This document shows positions 1 through 8,485 of a stretch of DNA of 64,000 bases, one piece after another; positions within the stretch are counted from its first letter, which is position 1, and each line of letters starts with the position of its first letter. The stretch spans positions 1-64,000 of the forward strand of contig CANHQP010000011.1 in NCBI GenBank assembly GCA_947462925.1, given 5' to 3'. This DNA comes from Flavobacteriia bacterium. GTDB taxonomy: Bacteria > Bacteroidota > Bacteroidia > Flavobacteriales_D > Crocinitomicaceae. The position numbers and the translations under genes are program-made. The notes under the pieces were generated by a model. It saw only the letters and a program-made list of their open reading frames with translations. It was not told the DNA's origin and ran no database searches.

Positions 1-138
1 AACTACTCTATTGTACTTAAAATCGCATTAAATCTACTTAAAAATGAAAAAACTGTAAAGCAAGGAATACAAGGAAAAAGACTAAAAGCTGGTTGGGACA
101 ATAGCTATTTACTAAAGCTATTGAATATTAAAGTATGA
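1..138 (+). CDS. ISAs1-family transposase, C-terminal end (partial)
   Basis: Open frame from base 1 to a TGA at 136-138, with the start beyond the left edge. The 45 visible codons read as the typical tail of ISAs1-type (DDE, H-repeat) transposases: a segment like IALNLLKNEKTVKQGI, then KRLKAGWDN and YLLKLL at the end. These transposases cut and rejoin DNA at the ends of their element. Family assignment rests on recognising this conserved tail. Whether the copy is intact cannot be judged from here. Confidence 0.72.
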   Translation, partial: NYSIVLKIALNLLKNEKTVKQGIQGKRLKAGWDNSYLLKLLNIKV

Positions 139-148
139 GTTTGCCCTG
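137..148 (+). repeat. Probable right terminal inverted repeat of the ISAs1-type element
   Basis: GAGTTTGCCCTG directly follows and overlaps the transposase stop. Its reverse complement begins CAGGGC, the kind of outer end usual in the ISAs1 family. The element would then end at 148. The left end is off the window, so neither the repeat partner nor a target duplication can be checked. Confidence 0.45.
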
Positions 149-188
149 ACAAAAGTCTAAAGTAACTTCCAAATCTCAAATAAAATAA

Positions 189-196
189 TAAATTTG
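189..196 (+). promoter_or_regulatory. -7 promoter element for gcvH
   Basis: TAAATTTG matches the Bacteroidota -7 consensus TAnnTTTG. Transcription should start a few bases downstream, around 200-204. That excludes the upstream in-frame ATG at 198 and supports the ATG at 222. No clear -33 TTG is seen at the expected distance. Confidence 0.5.
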
Positions 197-221
197 CATG
201 ATAAAATTAAAGACTAAAAAA

Positions 222-599
222 ATGAGTATCCCAGCTGAATTAAAATATACGAAAGACCACGAGTGGGTTCGTGTTGATGGAAATATTGCTACTGTAGGTA
301 TTACTGCATTTGCTCAAGGCGAATTAGGTGATATCGTTTATGTTGAAATTGAAACAGAAGGCGAAGAATTGGATCAAGAAGAAGTTTTTGGTTCTGTAGA
401 AGCAGTTAAAACTGTTTCTGATTTATTCATGCCAGTTTCTGGAAAAATCATCGAATTCAACAGTGCATTGGAATCAAATCCTGAAGCTGTAAATTCAGAT
501 CCTTACGGAGATGGCTGGATGGTAAAAGTTGAATTGAGTAATCCTTCTGAATTGGATGGTTTATTAGATGCTGCTGGATACCAAGCGCACATCGGATAA
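222..599 (+). CDS. gcvH: Glycine cleavage system H protein
   Basis: Lipoyl carrier of the glycine cleavage complex: it shuttles the aminomethyl group from P protein to T protein on a lipoyl-lysine. The 125-residue product has the full H-protein length. It shows the N-terminal KYTKDHEWV segment, [10 protein letters not shown], the lipoylation site [10 protein letters not shown] (Lys63), and the tail [11 protein letters not shown] start at ATG 222 (MSIPAEL, as in family members). The in-frame ATG at 198 lies immediately behind the -7 element. It stands alone here: gcvT and gcvP are not adjacent, which is common in this phylum. A strong terminator follows. Confidence 0.96.
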   Translation: MSIPAELKYTKDHEWVRVDGNIATVGITAFAQGELGDIVYVEIETEGEELDQEEVFGSVEAVKTVSDLFMPVSGKIIEFNSALESNPEAVNSDPYGDGWMVKVELSNPSELDGLLDAAGYQAHIG

Positions 600-618
600 T
601 CAAAACATATTTATTTAC

Positions 619-653
619 AATCCCTCACGCAATTTTGTTTGAGGGATTTTTTA
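619..653 (+). terminator. Rho-independent terminator of gcvH
   Basis: Perfect inverted repeat AATCCCTCA (619-627) / TGAGGGATT (640-648) with a 12-base loop, running into a T-rich tract. It lies 20 bases after the gcvH stop. Confidence 0.88.
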
Positions 654-676
654 TTAAACCTATTCCTTAACTTTTC

Positions 677-684
677 TATCTTTG
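677..684 (+). promoter_or_regulatory. -7 promoter element for the MBOAT operon
   Basis: TATCTTTG matches TAnnTTTG and lies 19 bases before the ATG at 704. It stands just after the gcvH terminator, so the following genes should form a new transcription unit. Confidence 0.5.
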
Positions 685-703
685 AATCGATTTAAAAAAA
701 TTC

Positions 704-2125
704 ATGGTTTTTAGTAGCATCACATTTTTGGTTTATTTCCTTCCGCTCTTTGTCTTGATTTATCATTTCATTGCGAAAGAATACAAAAATTGGTTCATAC
801 TTTTATCTAGTATTTATTTCTTCAGTTGGGGCGCACCCAAATTTGTTTTTGTACTTGTTGCCGTCACGATTTTAGACTTCTACCTCGTCAAATTTTTATT
901 TGAATCCAAAACGGCGCTTCGGAAAAGAATTTTGCTGATAACTTCACTAACCATGAATTTAGGAATGTTGGCTTATTTTAAATACGCCAATTTCTTCATC
1001 GAAAATGTGAACCGATTTTTACATAAACAAGGATTTGAAACCATCGAATGGACCAAAATCGCCTTGCCGATTGGAATTTCATTTTTCACTTTTCAAAGTT
1101 TGACTTATGCAGTAGACGTCTATCGAAATGTACACAAACCGCTTGAAAAGTTGAGCAATTACATGTTGTTCATCGTAGCTTTTCCGCAGATGATTGCTGG
1201 TCCGATTGTGAGATTCAACTACATAGCAGATCAAATTACTGAACGAAATGAAACAATCGACGATAAACTACAAGGATTCATTCGTTTGTGCATCGGTTTA
1301 GGAAAAAAAGTGTTGATTGCCAATGTCATGGGACAACAAGCTAAATTATTCATGGAAATTCCTGTTGATCAATTAACGATGGCTTCCGCCTGGATTGGGA
1401 TTTTAGCTTATACTTTCCAAATCTATTTCGATTTTGCGGGATATTCCGATATGGCGATTGGACTGGGAAAAATCATGGGATTCACTTTTCCTGAAAACTT
1501 CGATAGTCCATACATTTCCAGAAGTATTACAGAATTTTGGCGTAGATGGCATATAACTTTGGGAACTTGGATGCGCGATTATTTGTACATTCCGTTGGGA
1601 GGGAATAAAGTAAAAACAAAGATGCGTCTATACATGAACTTGTGGTTCGTTTTCGTCATTTCTGGTTTGTGGCACGGAGCATCCTGGAATTTTGTCATTT
1701 GGGGAGCATTTCACGGATTTTTCTTGGTCATAGAACGATTGTTTTTGGGGAAAATTCTTTCAAAAATCGGCATGATTCCGAGTATGATGTACACTTTTTT
1801 AGTCGTAATGATTGGCTGGGTTTTCTTCAGCATCGAAAAATTCGACCATGCCAAAGCTTACATTTTCAAACTCTTCACTTTTGACGCAAAAGGATTGCCT
1901 ACCATGCTTCCTGTGTTCAAAATGACCATTTTCTTGGCGATATTATTTTCATTTATTGGAGCCTTCAAAAAAGTAAAAGATTGGGAAAACAAAATTTATT
2001 TCAACAGCAACCCGTCAATGACTTGGTATTATTCCTTTTTAGGAATCTCCTTGCTCCTATTCGTGCTTTCTTTGAGTTCGATTGCTGCGCAAGGATTTAA
2101 TCCATTCATTTATTTTAGATTCTAA
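704..2125 (+). CDS. MBOAT family O-acyltransferase (AlgI/DltB-like)
   Basis: Membrane-bound O-acyltransferase of 473 residues with about ten hydrophobic helices. Conserved segments: AFPQMIAGPIVR, SITEFWRRWHITLGTWMRDYLYIPLGG, and SGLWHGASWNF, in which His324 is the expected catalytic histidine. The family passes acyl (often acetyl) groups across the inner membrane to cell-surface polymers. The next gene, starting on the last base of this stop codon, encodes an AlgX/AlgJ-like protein. Such pairs typically do the membrane and periplasmic steps of polysaccharide O-acetylation. The acceptor polymer is unknown: no polysaccharide synthase is nearby. Confidence 0.93.
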   Translation: MVFSSITFLVYFLPLFVLIYHFIAKEYKNWFILLSSIYFFSWGAPKFVFVLVAVTILDFYLVKFLFESKTALRKRILLITSLTMNLGMLAYFKYANFFIENVNRFLHKQGFETIEWTKIALPIGISFFTFQSLTYAVDVYRNVHKPLEKLSNYMLFIVAFPQMIAGPIVRFNYIADQITERNETIDDKLQGFIRLCIGLGKKVLIANVMGQQAKLFMEIPVDQLTMASAWIGILAYTFQIYFDFAGYSDMAIGLGKIMGFTFPENFDSPYISRSITEFWRRWHITLGTWMRDYLYIPLGGNKVKTKMRLYMNLWFVFVISGLWHGASWNFVIWGAFHGFFLVIERLFLGKILSKIGMIPSMMYTFLVVMIGWVFFSIEKFDHAKAYIFKLFTFDAKGLPTMLPVFKMTIFLAILFSFIGAFKKVKDWENKIYFNSNPSMTWYYSFLGISLLLFVLSLSSIAAQGFNPFIYFRF

Positions 2126-3267
2126 TGGAAAAGCAAACTAAAATAAAAAAATATTTGTTCGGTGGAATCATGATTTTACTGCTGCTTCCCATGTTGCAAG
2201 CCAGTTTGACCATTTTTAAATTGGAGCCACTGAAAGGAGCAATCGAAACATTTGAAAAACCTGATTTCACTTTTGAAACTTGGAAAACAGGTGAGTTTCA
2301 AAAGAATTATGAAAAATACTTAGACAACAATTTTGGTTTCCGCAGCACTTTTATTCGAATCAATAACCAACAAGCATATAGTTTCCATAACGAAGCCAAA
2401 GCCAACGGTGTGATCATCGGAAAAGAGAATTATCTGTTTGAAAAAAACTATTTGAAAGCTTATTTAGGTACTGACTATATTGGCGAACAAGCCATTGAAA
2501 GTCAGGTGTTCAAATTGAGAAAAATTCAAGACACTTTGCAAAAACTAAACAAAGATCTGCTAATGATTTTTGCGCCTGGAAAAGGAACTTTCTTTCCCGA
2601 ATACATGCCAGATTATTGTGCAAAGCAAAAACGAAGTAAGACGAATTATGCTGGTTATCTATCAGCCATGAAATCTCAAAAAATCAATTATTTAGATTTC
2701 AATCAATGGTTTTTGAATATGAAATCTAAAAGTAAATATCCACTTTACGGCAAAGCAGGGATTCATTGGAGTAAGTACGGAGAATATTTGGCTGCAGATT
2801 CAATTATCGAAGTGATCGGAAAAATGCGTAAAACTGCTATGACAAAATTGGTGTTGGATAAATTGGAAGTCAAAAAAACCAATGAACAAGGCGATTATGA
2901 TATTGGAGAAGGGATGAATTTGTTTTTCATGATGGATACTTATCCGATGGCTTATCCTACTTTTCATTACGAAAAGCCAAAAAACAAGCAAAAAACGCCG
3001 AAAGTTTTGGTTGTTTCTGATAGCTATTTTTGGGGAATGTTCAATGCAGGAATTTCAAGAGAAGTTTTTGATGACGGACAATTTTGGTTTTACAATCAAG
3101 AAATTTATCCCGACAGCTATGAAAGTCCAAAAAATGTGGGAGACATTGATATTCAAGTGGAAGTAGAAAAAAATGAAATGGTTGTATTGATTTGCACTGA
3201 TGCCAATTTATTCAAGTTTGCTTTTGGATTTGTAGATCAACTATACGCTAAGTATTATCCAAAGTAG
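2125..3267 (+). CDS. AlgX/AlgJ-like SGNH acetyltransferase partner of MBOAT
   Basis: A 380-residue protein with one N-terminal membrane anchor (about residues 12-27) and a periplasmic SGNH-hydrolase-like domain. Visible landmarks are IFAPGKGTFFP, AGIHWSKYGEYLAAD (the His-Trp motif typical of AlgX-like domains) and VVSDSYFWG, with the likely nucleophile Ser. The start overlaps the MBOAT stop by one base, so translation is probably coupled. Family knowledge suggests it takes an acetyl group delivered by the MBOAT protein and places it on an extracytoplasmic glycan. Substrate not inferable. Confidence 0.82.
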   Translation: MEKQTKIKKYLFGGIMILLLLPMLQASLTIFKLEPLKGAIETFEKPDFTFETWKTGEFQKNYEKYLDNNFGFRSTFIRINNQQAYSFHNEAKANGVIIGKENYLFEKNYLKAYLGTDYIGEQAIESQVFKLRKIQDTLQKLNKDLLMIFAPGKGTFFPEYMPDYCAKQKRSKTNYAGYLSAMKSQKINYLDFNQWFLNMKSKSKYPLYGKAGIHWSKYGEYLAADSIIEVIGKMRKTAMTKLVLDKLEVKKTNEQGDYDIGEGMNLFFMMDTYPMAYPTFHYEKPKNKQKTPKVLVVSDSYFWGMFNAGISREVFDDGQFWFYNQEIYPDSYESPKNVGDIDIQVEVEKNEMVVLICTDANLFKFAFGFVDQLYAKYYPK

Positions 3268-3328
3268 ATTTATTTAAATCGAAAAACAGTCAATTCTCAA
3301 ATAATCCTTATTTTTCCAAAAAAAACGA

Positions 3329-4057
3329 ATGAAATTTTATTATCTATTCGGTATTCTATTGACTTTTCTCGCTTCCTGTGTGGGCAAAGAGGTCAAATCG
3401 AATCTAAATGAAGAAAAATCGATTGAATTTCCCCAAGAAATTAGCTCCCAACTTGCTAAATTCCCTTTAAAAAGAACTGATTTTAGTATTGATTCACTTT
3501 ATTTTGTCAATGATTCAACCTTTAAGTTTTCAAAAGGAAATCTAGACATTGAGACAGTTAAATTACTTTCGAAAAAACTCTCTTCCGATGAAATTACCAC
3601 TAGAGAAAAATACTATTTAAATGATTTCTATCAAGTTCAAGAAGCAAAAGAAAAAGGACAATTTGATCAGTTTAAGAAAAAACTAGACATCGGAATGACA
3701 GAAAATGCCGTTTGTAACGCTATCGGAAGAATTGAATATGGCGATTCAGCAGCTTTGCTTTTGTGGGAAATCGTTTACAAATCAAACGATGCTTGTCCAT
3801 TCTACTTTGGTCACGATGTGATGGGAACTTTGGTAAAAAACGGTAAAATTATTTCATGTATTACATTGGCTGCCAAAGAATCCGGTGCCGATGCTCCCAT
3901 GTCATACGAAATGTATCAATTGGTTAAAATGGATGAATTTGGACAAATCTTCATCAAAAATCATTCTCAAACGAGCGAAGAAAACACCGTCATTGAAAAA
4001 TCAAAATTTGCTTCGAGATACAAAATCAATTCTTTTGGTTTTGAATGGCAAAAATAA
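3329..4057 (+). CDS. Hypothetical lipoprotein
   Basis: 242 residues with a lipoprotein signal peptide: charged start, hydrophobic stretch, lipobox LASC with Cys17. The mature protein is mostly polar, with no domain I recognise. A segment around residues 120-170 (DIGMTENAVCNAIG, then an LLWEIVYKS strand) recalls small bacterial proteins of the SmpA/BamE type (short GM-T---V motif), but the match is too weak to assign. It lies 61 bases after the AlgX-like gene on the same strand and could be cotranscribed. No promoter motif seen in between. Confidence 0.7.
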   Translation: MKFYYLFGILLTFLASCVGKEVKSNLNEEKSIEFPQEISSQLAKFPLKRTDFSIDSLYFVNDSTFKFSKGNLDIETVKLLSKKLSSDEITTREKYYLNDFYQVQEAKEKGQFDQFKKKLDIGMTENAVCNAIGRIEYGDSAALLLWEIVYKSNDACPFYFGHDVMGTLVKNGKIISCITLAAKESGADAPMSYEMYQLVKMDEFGQIFIKNHSQTSEENTVIEKSKFASRYKINSFGFEWQK

Positions 4058-4073
4058 TTGCTCATTTGAGCAA
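4058..4073 (+). terminator. Short hairpin after the lipoprotein gene (weak terminator)
   Basis: TTGCTC-ATTT-GAGCAA is a perfect 6-bp inverted repeat starting at the base after the stop codon. The T tract behind it is poor (ACTATTTCC), so termination is only possible. It separates the lipoprotein from the suf promoter. Confidence 0.35.
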
Positions 4074-4112
4074 ACTATTTCCTGTTTAGAAGGATTTTAA
4101 ATAAGCAAATTG

Positions 4113-4120
4113 TATCTTTG
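4113..4120 (+). promoter_or_regulatory. -7 promoter element for the suf genes
   Basis: TATCTTTG, matching TAnnTTTG, sits nine bases before the ATG at 4130. The in-frame TTG at 4118 lies inside the element and is therefore not the start. The predicted mRNA leader is only a few bases long. Confidence 0.5.
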
Positions 4121-4129
4121 TATCCGATT

Positions 4130-5365
4130 ATGGATTCAACTATTAAAAGAAAGTTTAGCGTTAGAGAAATCAGAGAAGATTTCCCCGCTTTGCGTCAGAC
4201 AATTTACGGTAAAAATTTAATCTATTTCGATAACGGAGCGACTTCTCAAAAGCCTCAGTATGTTTTAGATGCAATCAATCAATATTACAGTAAAGACAAT
4301 GCGAATATCCACCGCGGTGTTCACCATTTAAGTCAAAAAGCAACTTCAGAATACGAAGCTTCACGCAAGTTTATTGCCGCATATCTAAACGCTAAATCTT
4401 CAGATGAAATCATTTTCACCAAAGGAACCACTGATGGAATCAATTTAGTTGCTTCCTCTTATGGTCATCTTTTGAATGCTGGCGACGAAATCTTGATTTC
4501 AGCAATGGAACATCATTCCAATATTGTTCCATGGCAAATGCTTTGCGAACGAAAAGGGTGTGTTTTGAAAGTGATTCCAATCAACAAAAAAGGTGAAATC
4601 ATTCAAGATGAATATGAGAAATTGCTTTCATCTAAAACCAAATTGGTTGCAGTGACGCATATTTCAAATTCTTTGGGAACAATCAATCCAATCAAAGAAA
4701 TGATTCAAAAAGCACATGCAGTTGGAGCGAAAGTTTTGATTGATGGTGCGCAAAGTATTCAGCACGATAAAATTGATGTCAAAGATTTAGACTGCGATTT
4801 CTTCGTTTTTTCTGGTCACAAGGTTTTTGGACCTACTGGAATTGGCGTTTTGTATGGAAAAGAAACCTTATTAGATCGCATGCCGCCATATCAAGGTGGT
4901 GGTGACATGATATTGAAAGTTACATTTGATAAAACGACTTACAACGAATTGCCCTATAAATTTGAAGCAGGAACACCACACATTGCTGGTGGAATTTGTT
5001 TGGGAAAAGCGTTGGAATATTTGAATCAATTCGATATTGAATCTATCAAAAAACACGAAACTGAATTGGCTGATTATGCCCAAGATTTGTTGTTGACTTT
5101 TGAAGACATGAATATCATTGGTGAATCGAAAAAGAAAACGAGTGTTGTCTCTTTTATTGTTGATGGAATTCATCCTTTCGATATGGGCACATTGCTTGAC
5201 AAACAAGGGATTGCAGTAAGAACAGGGCATCATTGCACACAACCTTTGATGGATTTTTACAAAATTCCCGGAACAGTTAGGGCCTCTTTTGCGTTTTACA
5301 ATACGAAAGAAGAAATTGACACATTTATCGCTGCAGTAGAAAAAAGCATTGGAATGTTGAAATAG
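4130..5365 (+). CDS. sufS: SufS-type cysteine desulfurase
   Basis: PLP enzyme that removes sulfur from cysteine for Fe-S cluster assembly. 411 residues, normal length. Conserved segments: YFDNGATSQKP near the N-terminus, TDGINLVA, AMEHHSNIVPW, the PLP lysine in FSGHKVFGPTG, and the persulfide cysteine in RTGHHCTQPLM, in the short-loop context of group II (SufS) enzymes. Start taken at ATG 4130 because the upstream in-frame TTG is inside the promoter element. It is followed by sufE, its activating sulfur acceptor, and a DUF59 protein. sufBCD are not in the window. Confidence 0.95.
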   Translation: MDSTIKRKFSVREIREDFPALRQTIYGKNLIYFDNGATSQKPQYVLDAINQYYSKDNANIHRGVHHLSQKATSEYEASRKFIAAYLNAKSSDEIIFTKGTTDGINLVASSYGHLLNAGDEILISAMEHHSNIVPWQMLCERKGCVLKVIPINKKGEIIQDEYEKLLSSKTKLVAVTHISNSLGTINPIKEMIQKAHAVGAKVLIDGAQSIQHDKIDVKDLDCDFFVFSGHKVFGPTGIGVLYGKETLLDRMPPYQGGGDMILKVTFDKTTYNELPYKFEAGTPHIAGGICLGKALEYLNQFDIESIKKHETELADYAQDLLLTFEDMNIIGESKKKTSVVSFIVDGIHPFDMGTLLDKQGIAVRTGHHCTQPLMDFYKIPGTVRASFAFYNTKEEIDTFIAAVEKSIGMLK

Positions 5366-5390
5366 AAATTTCAGCAAAAACACTTCAGTC

Positions 5391-5828
5391 ATGACATTAG
5401 AAGAAAAACAAAAAGAAATAGTTGAAGATTTTGCCATCTACGATGATTGGATGGAAAAATATGAATACATCATTGAGCTTGGAAGAGATTTGCCTATTAT
5501 CGAAGAGGATAAAAAAACCAAAGATCGAATCATCGAAGGTTGTCAATCACAAGTTTGGTTAGATTCTAGTTTCGCAGATGGCAAAATGCATTTTAAAGCA
5601 GATTCTGATGCAATTATCACCAAAGGAATTATCGGACTTTTGATTCGCGTTTTGGACGATGAAAAGCCTGAAGATATTGCCAAATGTGATTTACATTTCA
5701 TTCAAGAAATTGGTTTACACGAACATCTTTCACCAACACGTTCAAACGGATTAGCAAGCATGGTCAAAAAAATGAAAATGTCTGCTTTACAAGCATTAAC
5801 AACAAACGATTCAGAACAAAAAGCTTAA
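5391..5828 (+). CDS. sufE: SufE sulfur acceptor protein
   Basis: 145 residues. SufE takes the persulfide sulfur from SufS and raises its activity. The catalytic cysteine is in IIEGCQSQVWL, and the family's RIIEGCQSQ and THFHADSDA-like (HFKADSDAII) segments are both present, followed by KGIIGLLIRVL. It lies 25 bases after sufS and 3 bases before the DUF59 gene, so the three form an operon. Confidence 0.94.
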   Translation: MTLEEKQKEIVEDFAIYDDWMEKYEYIIELGRDLPIIEEDKKTKDRIIEGCQSQVWLDSSFADGKMHFKADSDAIITKGIIGLLIRVLDDEKPEDIAKCDLHFIQEIGLHEHLSPTRSNGLASMVKKMKMSALQALTTNDSEQKA

Positions 5829-5831
5829 ACA

Positions 5832-6137
5832 ATGATTGAACTAGAAAATAAAGTAGTTGAGGTTCTTAAAACCATTTACGATCCTGAAATTCCAGTCGAT
5901 GTATTTGAATTGGGATTGATTTATGAAGTCAACATTGATGCTGACAAAAATGTTTCAATCGACATGACTTTGACATCTCCAAATTGCCCTGTTGCTGAAT
6001 CGATGCCGAAAGAAGTAGAAGATAAAGTTGGAGCAATCGAAGGAGTGAATAGCGCAAAAGTAAACATCGTTTTTGATCCACCTTGGGACAAGGACATGAT
6101 GAGCGAAGAAGCGAAATTAGAGTTGGGTTTTTTATAG
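5832..6137 (+). CDS. DUF59 / MIP18-family Fe-S cluster assembly factor (SufT-like)
   Basis: 101 residues of the MIP18 (DUF59, PaaD-like) family, whose members help deliver or mature Fe-S clusters. Diagnostic segments: IYDPEIPVDVFELGLIYEV, the conserved cysteine in LTSPNCPVAESMP, and the end VFDPPWDKDMMSEEAKLELGFL. The location right behind sufS-sufE supports a role in the SUF pathway. Its exact step is not known from sequence. Confidence 0.92.
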   Translation: MIELENKVVEVLKTIYDPEIPVDVFELGLIYEVNIDADKNVSIDMTLTSPNCPVAESMPKEVEDKVGAIEGVNSAKVNIVFDPPWDKDMMSEEAKLELGFL

Positions 6138-6144
6138 AGGCGGA

Positions 6145-6235
6145 AAATTGACAGATTAATAGATTGGAAGATTGCAGATTAACAAATTGGCAAATTGGTT
6201 ATTGCAAATTTGATTATTGCAGATTGGAAGAATCA
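6145..6235. repeat. Degenerate ATTG/AGATTG short-repeat spacer before fabF
   Basis: AT-rich low-complexity stretch built from variants of ATTG, AAATTGGC and GCAGATT. AGATTGGAAG occurs at 6161-6170 and again at 6221-6230, exactly 60 bases later. ATTGCAGATT occurs at 6171-6180 and 6216-6225. CAAATTGG occurs twice between 6183 and 6198. Similar strings are frequent spacers in flavobacterial genomes from general experience. No function is implied. Confidence 0.6.
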
Positions 6236-6257
6236 CGGAGTTTATAGATATTTTAAG

Positions 6258-7502
6258 ATGAGAAGAGTAGTTATAACAGGGCTTGGGGCTTTGACTCCGG
6301 TGGGGAATGATGTTGATACCTTTTGGAAAAACATACAAGCTGGTGTCAGTGGCGCTGGGAAAATCACGAAATTCGATACTTCAAAATTCAAAACATCTTT
6401 TGCATGCGAATTGAAAGATTTTGATGCAAAAGCACATTTTGACGTGAAAGAAATCAGAAAATATGATTTGTTTTCTCAATATGCTTTGGTTTCTGTGCAA
6501 CAAGCGGTTGAAGATGGCAAAATTGATTTTGAATCGTTAAATAGAGATAGAATTGGCGTTATTTGGGGTTCTGGAAATGGTGGGATTCAAACTTTTCAAG
6601 ACCAAATGATTGAATTTTGTGAGGGAGATGGAACTCCACGTTTTACTCCTTTTTTCATTCCGCGTATATTGGTAGATATCGCATCAGGAATCATTTCCAT
6701 CAAATATGGTTTACGTGGAGTGAATTTTTGTCCTGTTTCTGCTTGTGCAACTTCAAATACCGCATTGATCGAAGCGTTTAATTATATTCGTTGGAACAAA
6801 GCTGACATGATTATTTCAGGTGGTTCTGAAGCCGCAATTACGCAATCAGCTATTGGAGGTTTTTCTTCTGCGAAAGCACTTTCAACTTTAAATGAAACTC
6901 CGGAATTAGCTTCTCGTCCTTTTGATGTTCATAGAGACGGATTTGTCATGGGCGAAGGTGCTGGTGCTTTGATTTTAGAAGAATATGAACACGCTAAAAA
7001 ACGTGGTGCGAAAATTTATGCCGAAGTTGTAGGTGGAGGAATGGCTGGCGATGCTTATCATTTAACTGGTACACATCCTGAAGGCGATGGTGCAGTTTTA
7101 GGAATGAATTTGGCCATAGAAGAGGCTGGAATTACTGCGAATGAAATCGATTACATCAACATGCACGCAACTTCAACTGCCCAAGGTGACACTAGTGAAT
7201 TAATTGCTGCAAAACGCGTTTTTGGTGAACGAAAATCTTTGAGTATCTCGGGAACGAAATCCATGACAGGACATTTATTGGGAGCTGCAGGAGCAATTGA
7301 AGCCATTATCTGCGTCAAAGCTTTGCAAGATAATATGGTTCCTCCTACAATCAATACCCAAGAAATTGAACCAGAATTTGCGAATTTATTCGATTTTCCT
7401 CTAGAAAAAGCACAAGCTAAAGAAATTCAATATGCGATGAGCAATACATTTGGTTTCGGTGGACACATTGCATCTGTTGTTCTGAAAAAATGGGCTGAAT
7501 AA
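6258..7502 (+). CDS. fabF: 3-oxoacyl-ACP synthase II (FabF-type)
   Basis: Chain-elongating condensing enzyme of type II fatty acid synthesis. 414 residues. The Cys-His-His triad is visible: Cys in PVSACATSN, His in NMHATSTAQGD, His in MTGHLLGAAGA; the closing NTFGFGGHIASV motif is also present. Start set at ATG 6258 (MRRVVITGLG, as in the family); the open frame upstream to 6195 runs through the repeat spacer and is not coding. It lies on the same strand as the suf genes but 120 bases further on. No acpP or other fab gene is adjacent, so it may be a paralogue of a main fabF elsewhere. Confidence 0.92.
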   Translation: MRRVVITGLGALTPVGNDVDTFWKNIQAGVSGAGKITKFDTSKFKTSFACELKDFDAKAHFDVKEIRKYDLFSQYALVSVQQAVEDGKIDFESLNRDRIGVIWGSGNGGIQTFQDQMIEFCEGDGTPRFTPFFIPRILVDIASGIISIKYGLRGVNFCPVSACATSNTALIEAFNYIRWNKADMIISGGSEAAITQSAIGGFSSAKALSTLNETPELASRPFDVHRDGFVMGEGAGALILEEYEHAKKRGAKIYAEVVGGGMAGDAYHLTGTHPEGDGAVLGMNLAIEEAGITANEIDYINMHATSTAQGDTSELIAAKRVFGERKSLSISGTKSMTGHLLGAAGAIEAIICVKALQDNMVPPTINTQEIEPEFANLFDFPLEKAQAKEIQYAMSNTFGFGGHIASVVLKKWAE

Positions 7503-7509
7503 TCAGGCT

Positions 7510-8415
7510 TTAGAAATAAAGTAATCTTCCAGAAATATCATTTCCACGAAAAACCAAGGCAGGAAAGGGTATTTTAATCACATTAAATGGGCTAAGTACT
7601 TTCTTTAACCATGTTTTTTTGATGGGCAATTTTGTCACATCTAAATCTAGGGAAAGTAAAAATTCTCGTTTGGCTGTAAAACTCTTCAAGCCATCAGCAG
7701 TTTGAAAAAAATCGTTGCTTCCAACGAGTTTTGCATCGACGCTATACCCCGCAGCAATGGCTATCCAAGCAGGAATTTTACTTTTCGGAAAAATGGATCC
7801 GGGGGAAAATGTCAACCAATAAGTTTGTCCATTATAATCTTTCAATAATCTTTCTGAAAAAGTAGAACCTAAAATCGAAGGTCGATATTGCGCGAAATCA
7901 CTTGGACTGTAGGAAAATTTCAAATTCAAGTATTGTTCTTGCCAAAGTAATTCCTGAGACAAAAAAAGTCCACTTCCAATGGTGTTTGCTCCTACATCTG
8001 ACCAAGAAAAACCCCATCCAGCACTTTGAGCATCCAAAAACTCAAATGACATTTGGTAACCCCAGCCAACAGCTGCACCAATAATTGCACTTTTTTTTCT
8101 ATTCAGTCCTGACCAACGGTAAAGTTTTGAAACCTTGTCACTCAAGTGATAAGCAGTATAAACGTGTCCCATTTTGTCCATTTGCATCCATTCACGAGAA
8201 TCATCAAAAGTGTGAAATGAAGACTTCGGAAAATCTTTGTACCAAACTGTCGACAAGCCAATAATACTACCTGACCAAATAAAGCCAGTACCAATTGAAG
8301 AACCAATCAATCTTTTATTATTCAAAGAATCCGAAGGAGAAAGCAATGTAGATTGGGACCATACATTGATACCTACCAAAAGCGCCAAAAAGATTTTACA
8401 AAAATTGAATAACAT
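7510..8415 (-). CDS. DUF2279 family exported protein
   Basis: 301 residues with a signal peptide (MLFNFCKIFLALLVGINVWSQ). The DUF2279 core is clear: MDKMGHVYTAYHLSDKVS, then GWGYQMSFEFLDAQSAGWGFSWSDVGANTIGS, followed by repeated YSPSDFAQYRPSILG-type strands. The family is widespread in Bacteroidota, predicted to be in the envelope, and of unknown function. Convergent with fabF, 7 bases apart, with no terminator hairpin between them. Confidence 0.85.
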   Translation of the reverse strand: MLFNFCKIFLALLVGINVWSQSTLLSPSDSLNNKRLIGSSIGTGFIWSGSIIGLSTVWYKDFPKSSFHTFDDSREWMQMDKMGHVYTAYHLSDKVSKLYRWSGLNRKKSAIIGAAVGWGYQMSFEFLDAQSAGWGFSWSDVGANTIGSGLFLSQELLWQEQYLNLKFSYSPSDFAQYRPSILGSTFSERLLKDYNGQTYWLTFSPGSIFPKSKIPAWIAIAAGYSVDAKLVGSNDFFQTADGLKSFTAKREFLLSLDLDVTKLPIKKTWLKKVLSPFNVIKIPFPALVFRGNDISGRLLYF

Positions 8416-8468
8416 AGGGCGAAGGTAAAAAATATAGGAGGAATTTTTTTTATCTCAAGAAAAAAGAA

Positions 8469-8476
8469 TAAATTTG
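8469..8476 (+). promoter_or_regulatory. -7 promoter element for the fic gene
   Basis: TAAATTTG matches TAnnTTTG. Transcription would start near 8482, between this element and the paired repeats at 8486-8510, consistent with the ATG at 8510 and not with the in-frame GTG-rich frame from 8474. Confidence 0.5.
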
Positions 8477-8485
8477 TGGATAAAA

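Noticed and set aside
198-221. ATG 198 as the gcvH start
   Set aside because: It lies two bases behind the TAAATTTG -7 element and adds eight residues absent from H proteins.
4871-5437. 188-residue frame on the minus strand opposite sufS
   Set aside because: Antisense to a clear sufS, with no domain, start context or promoter.
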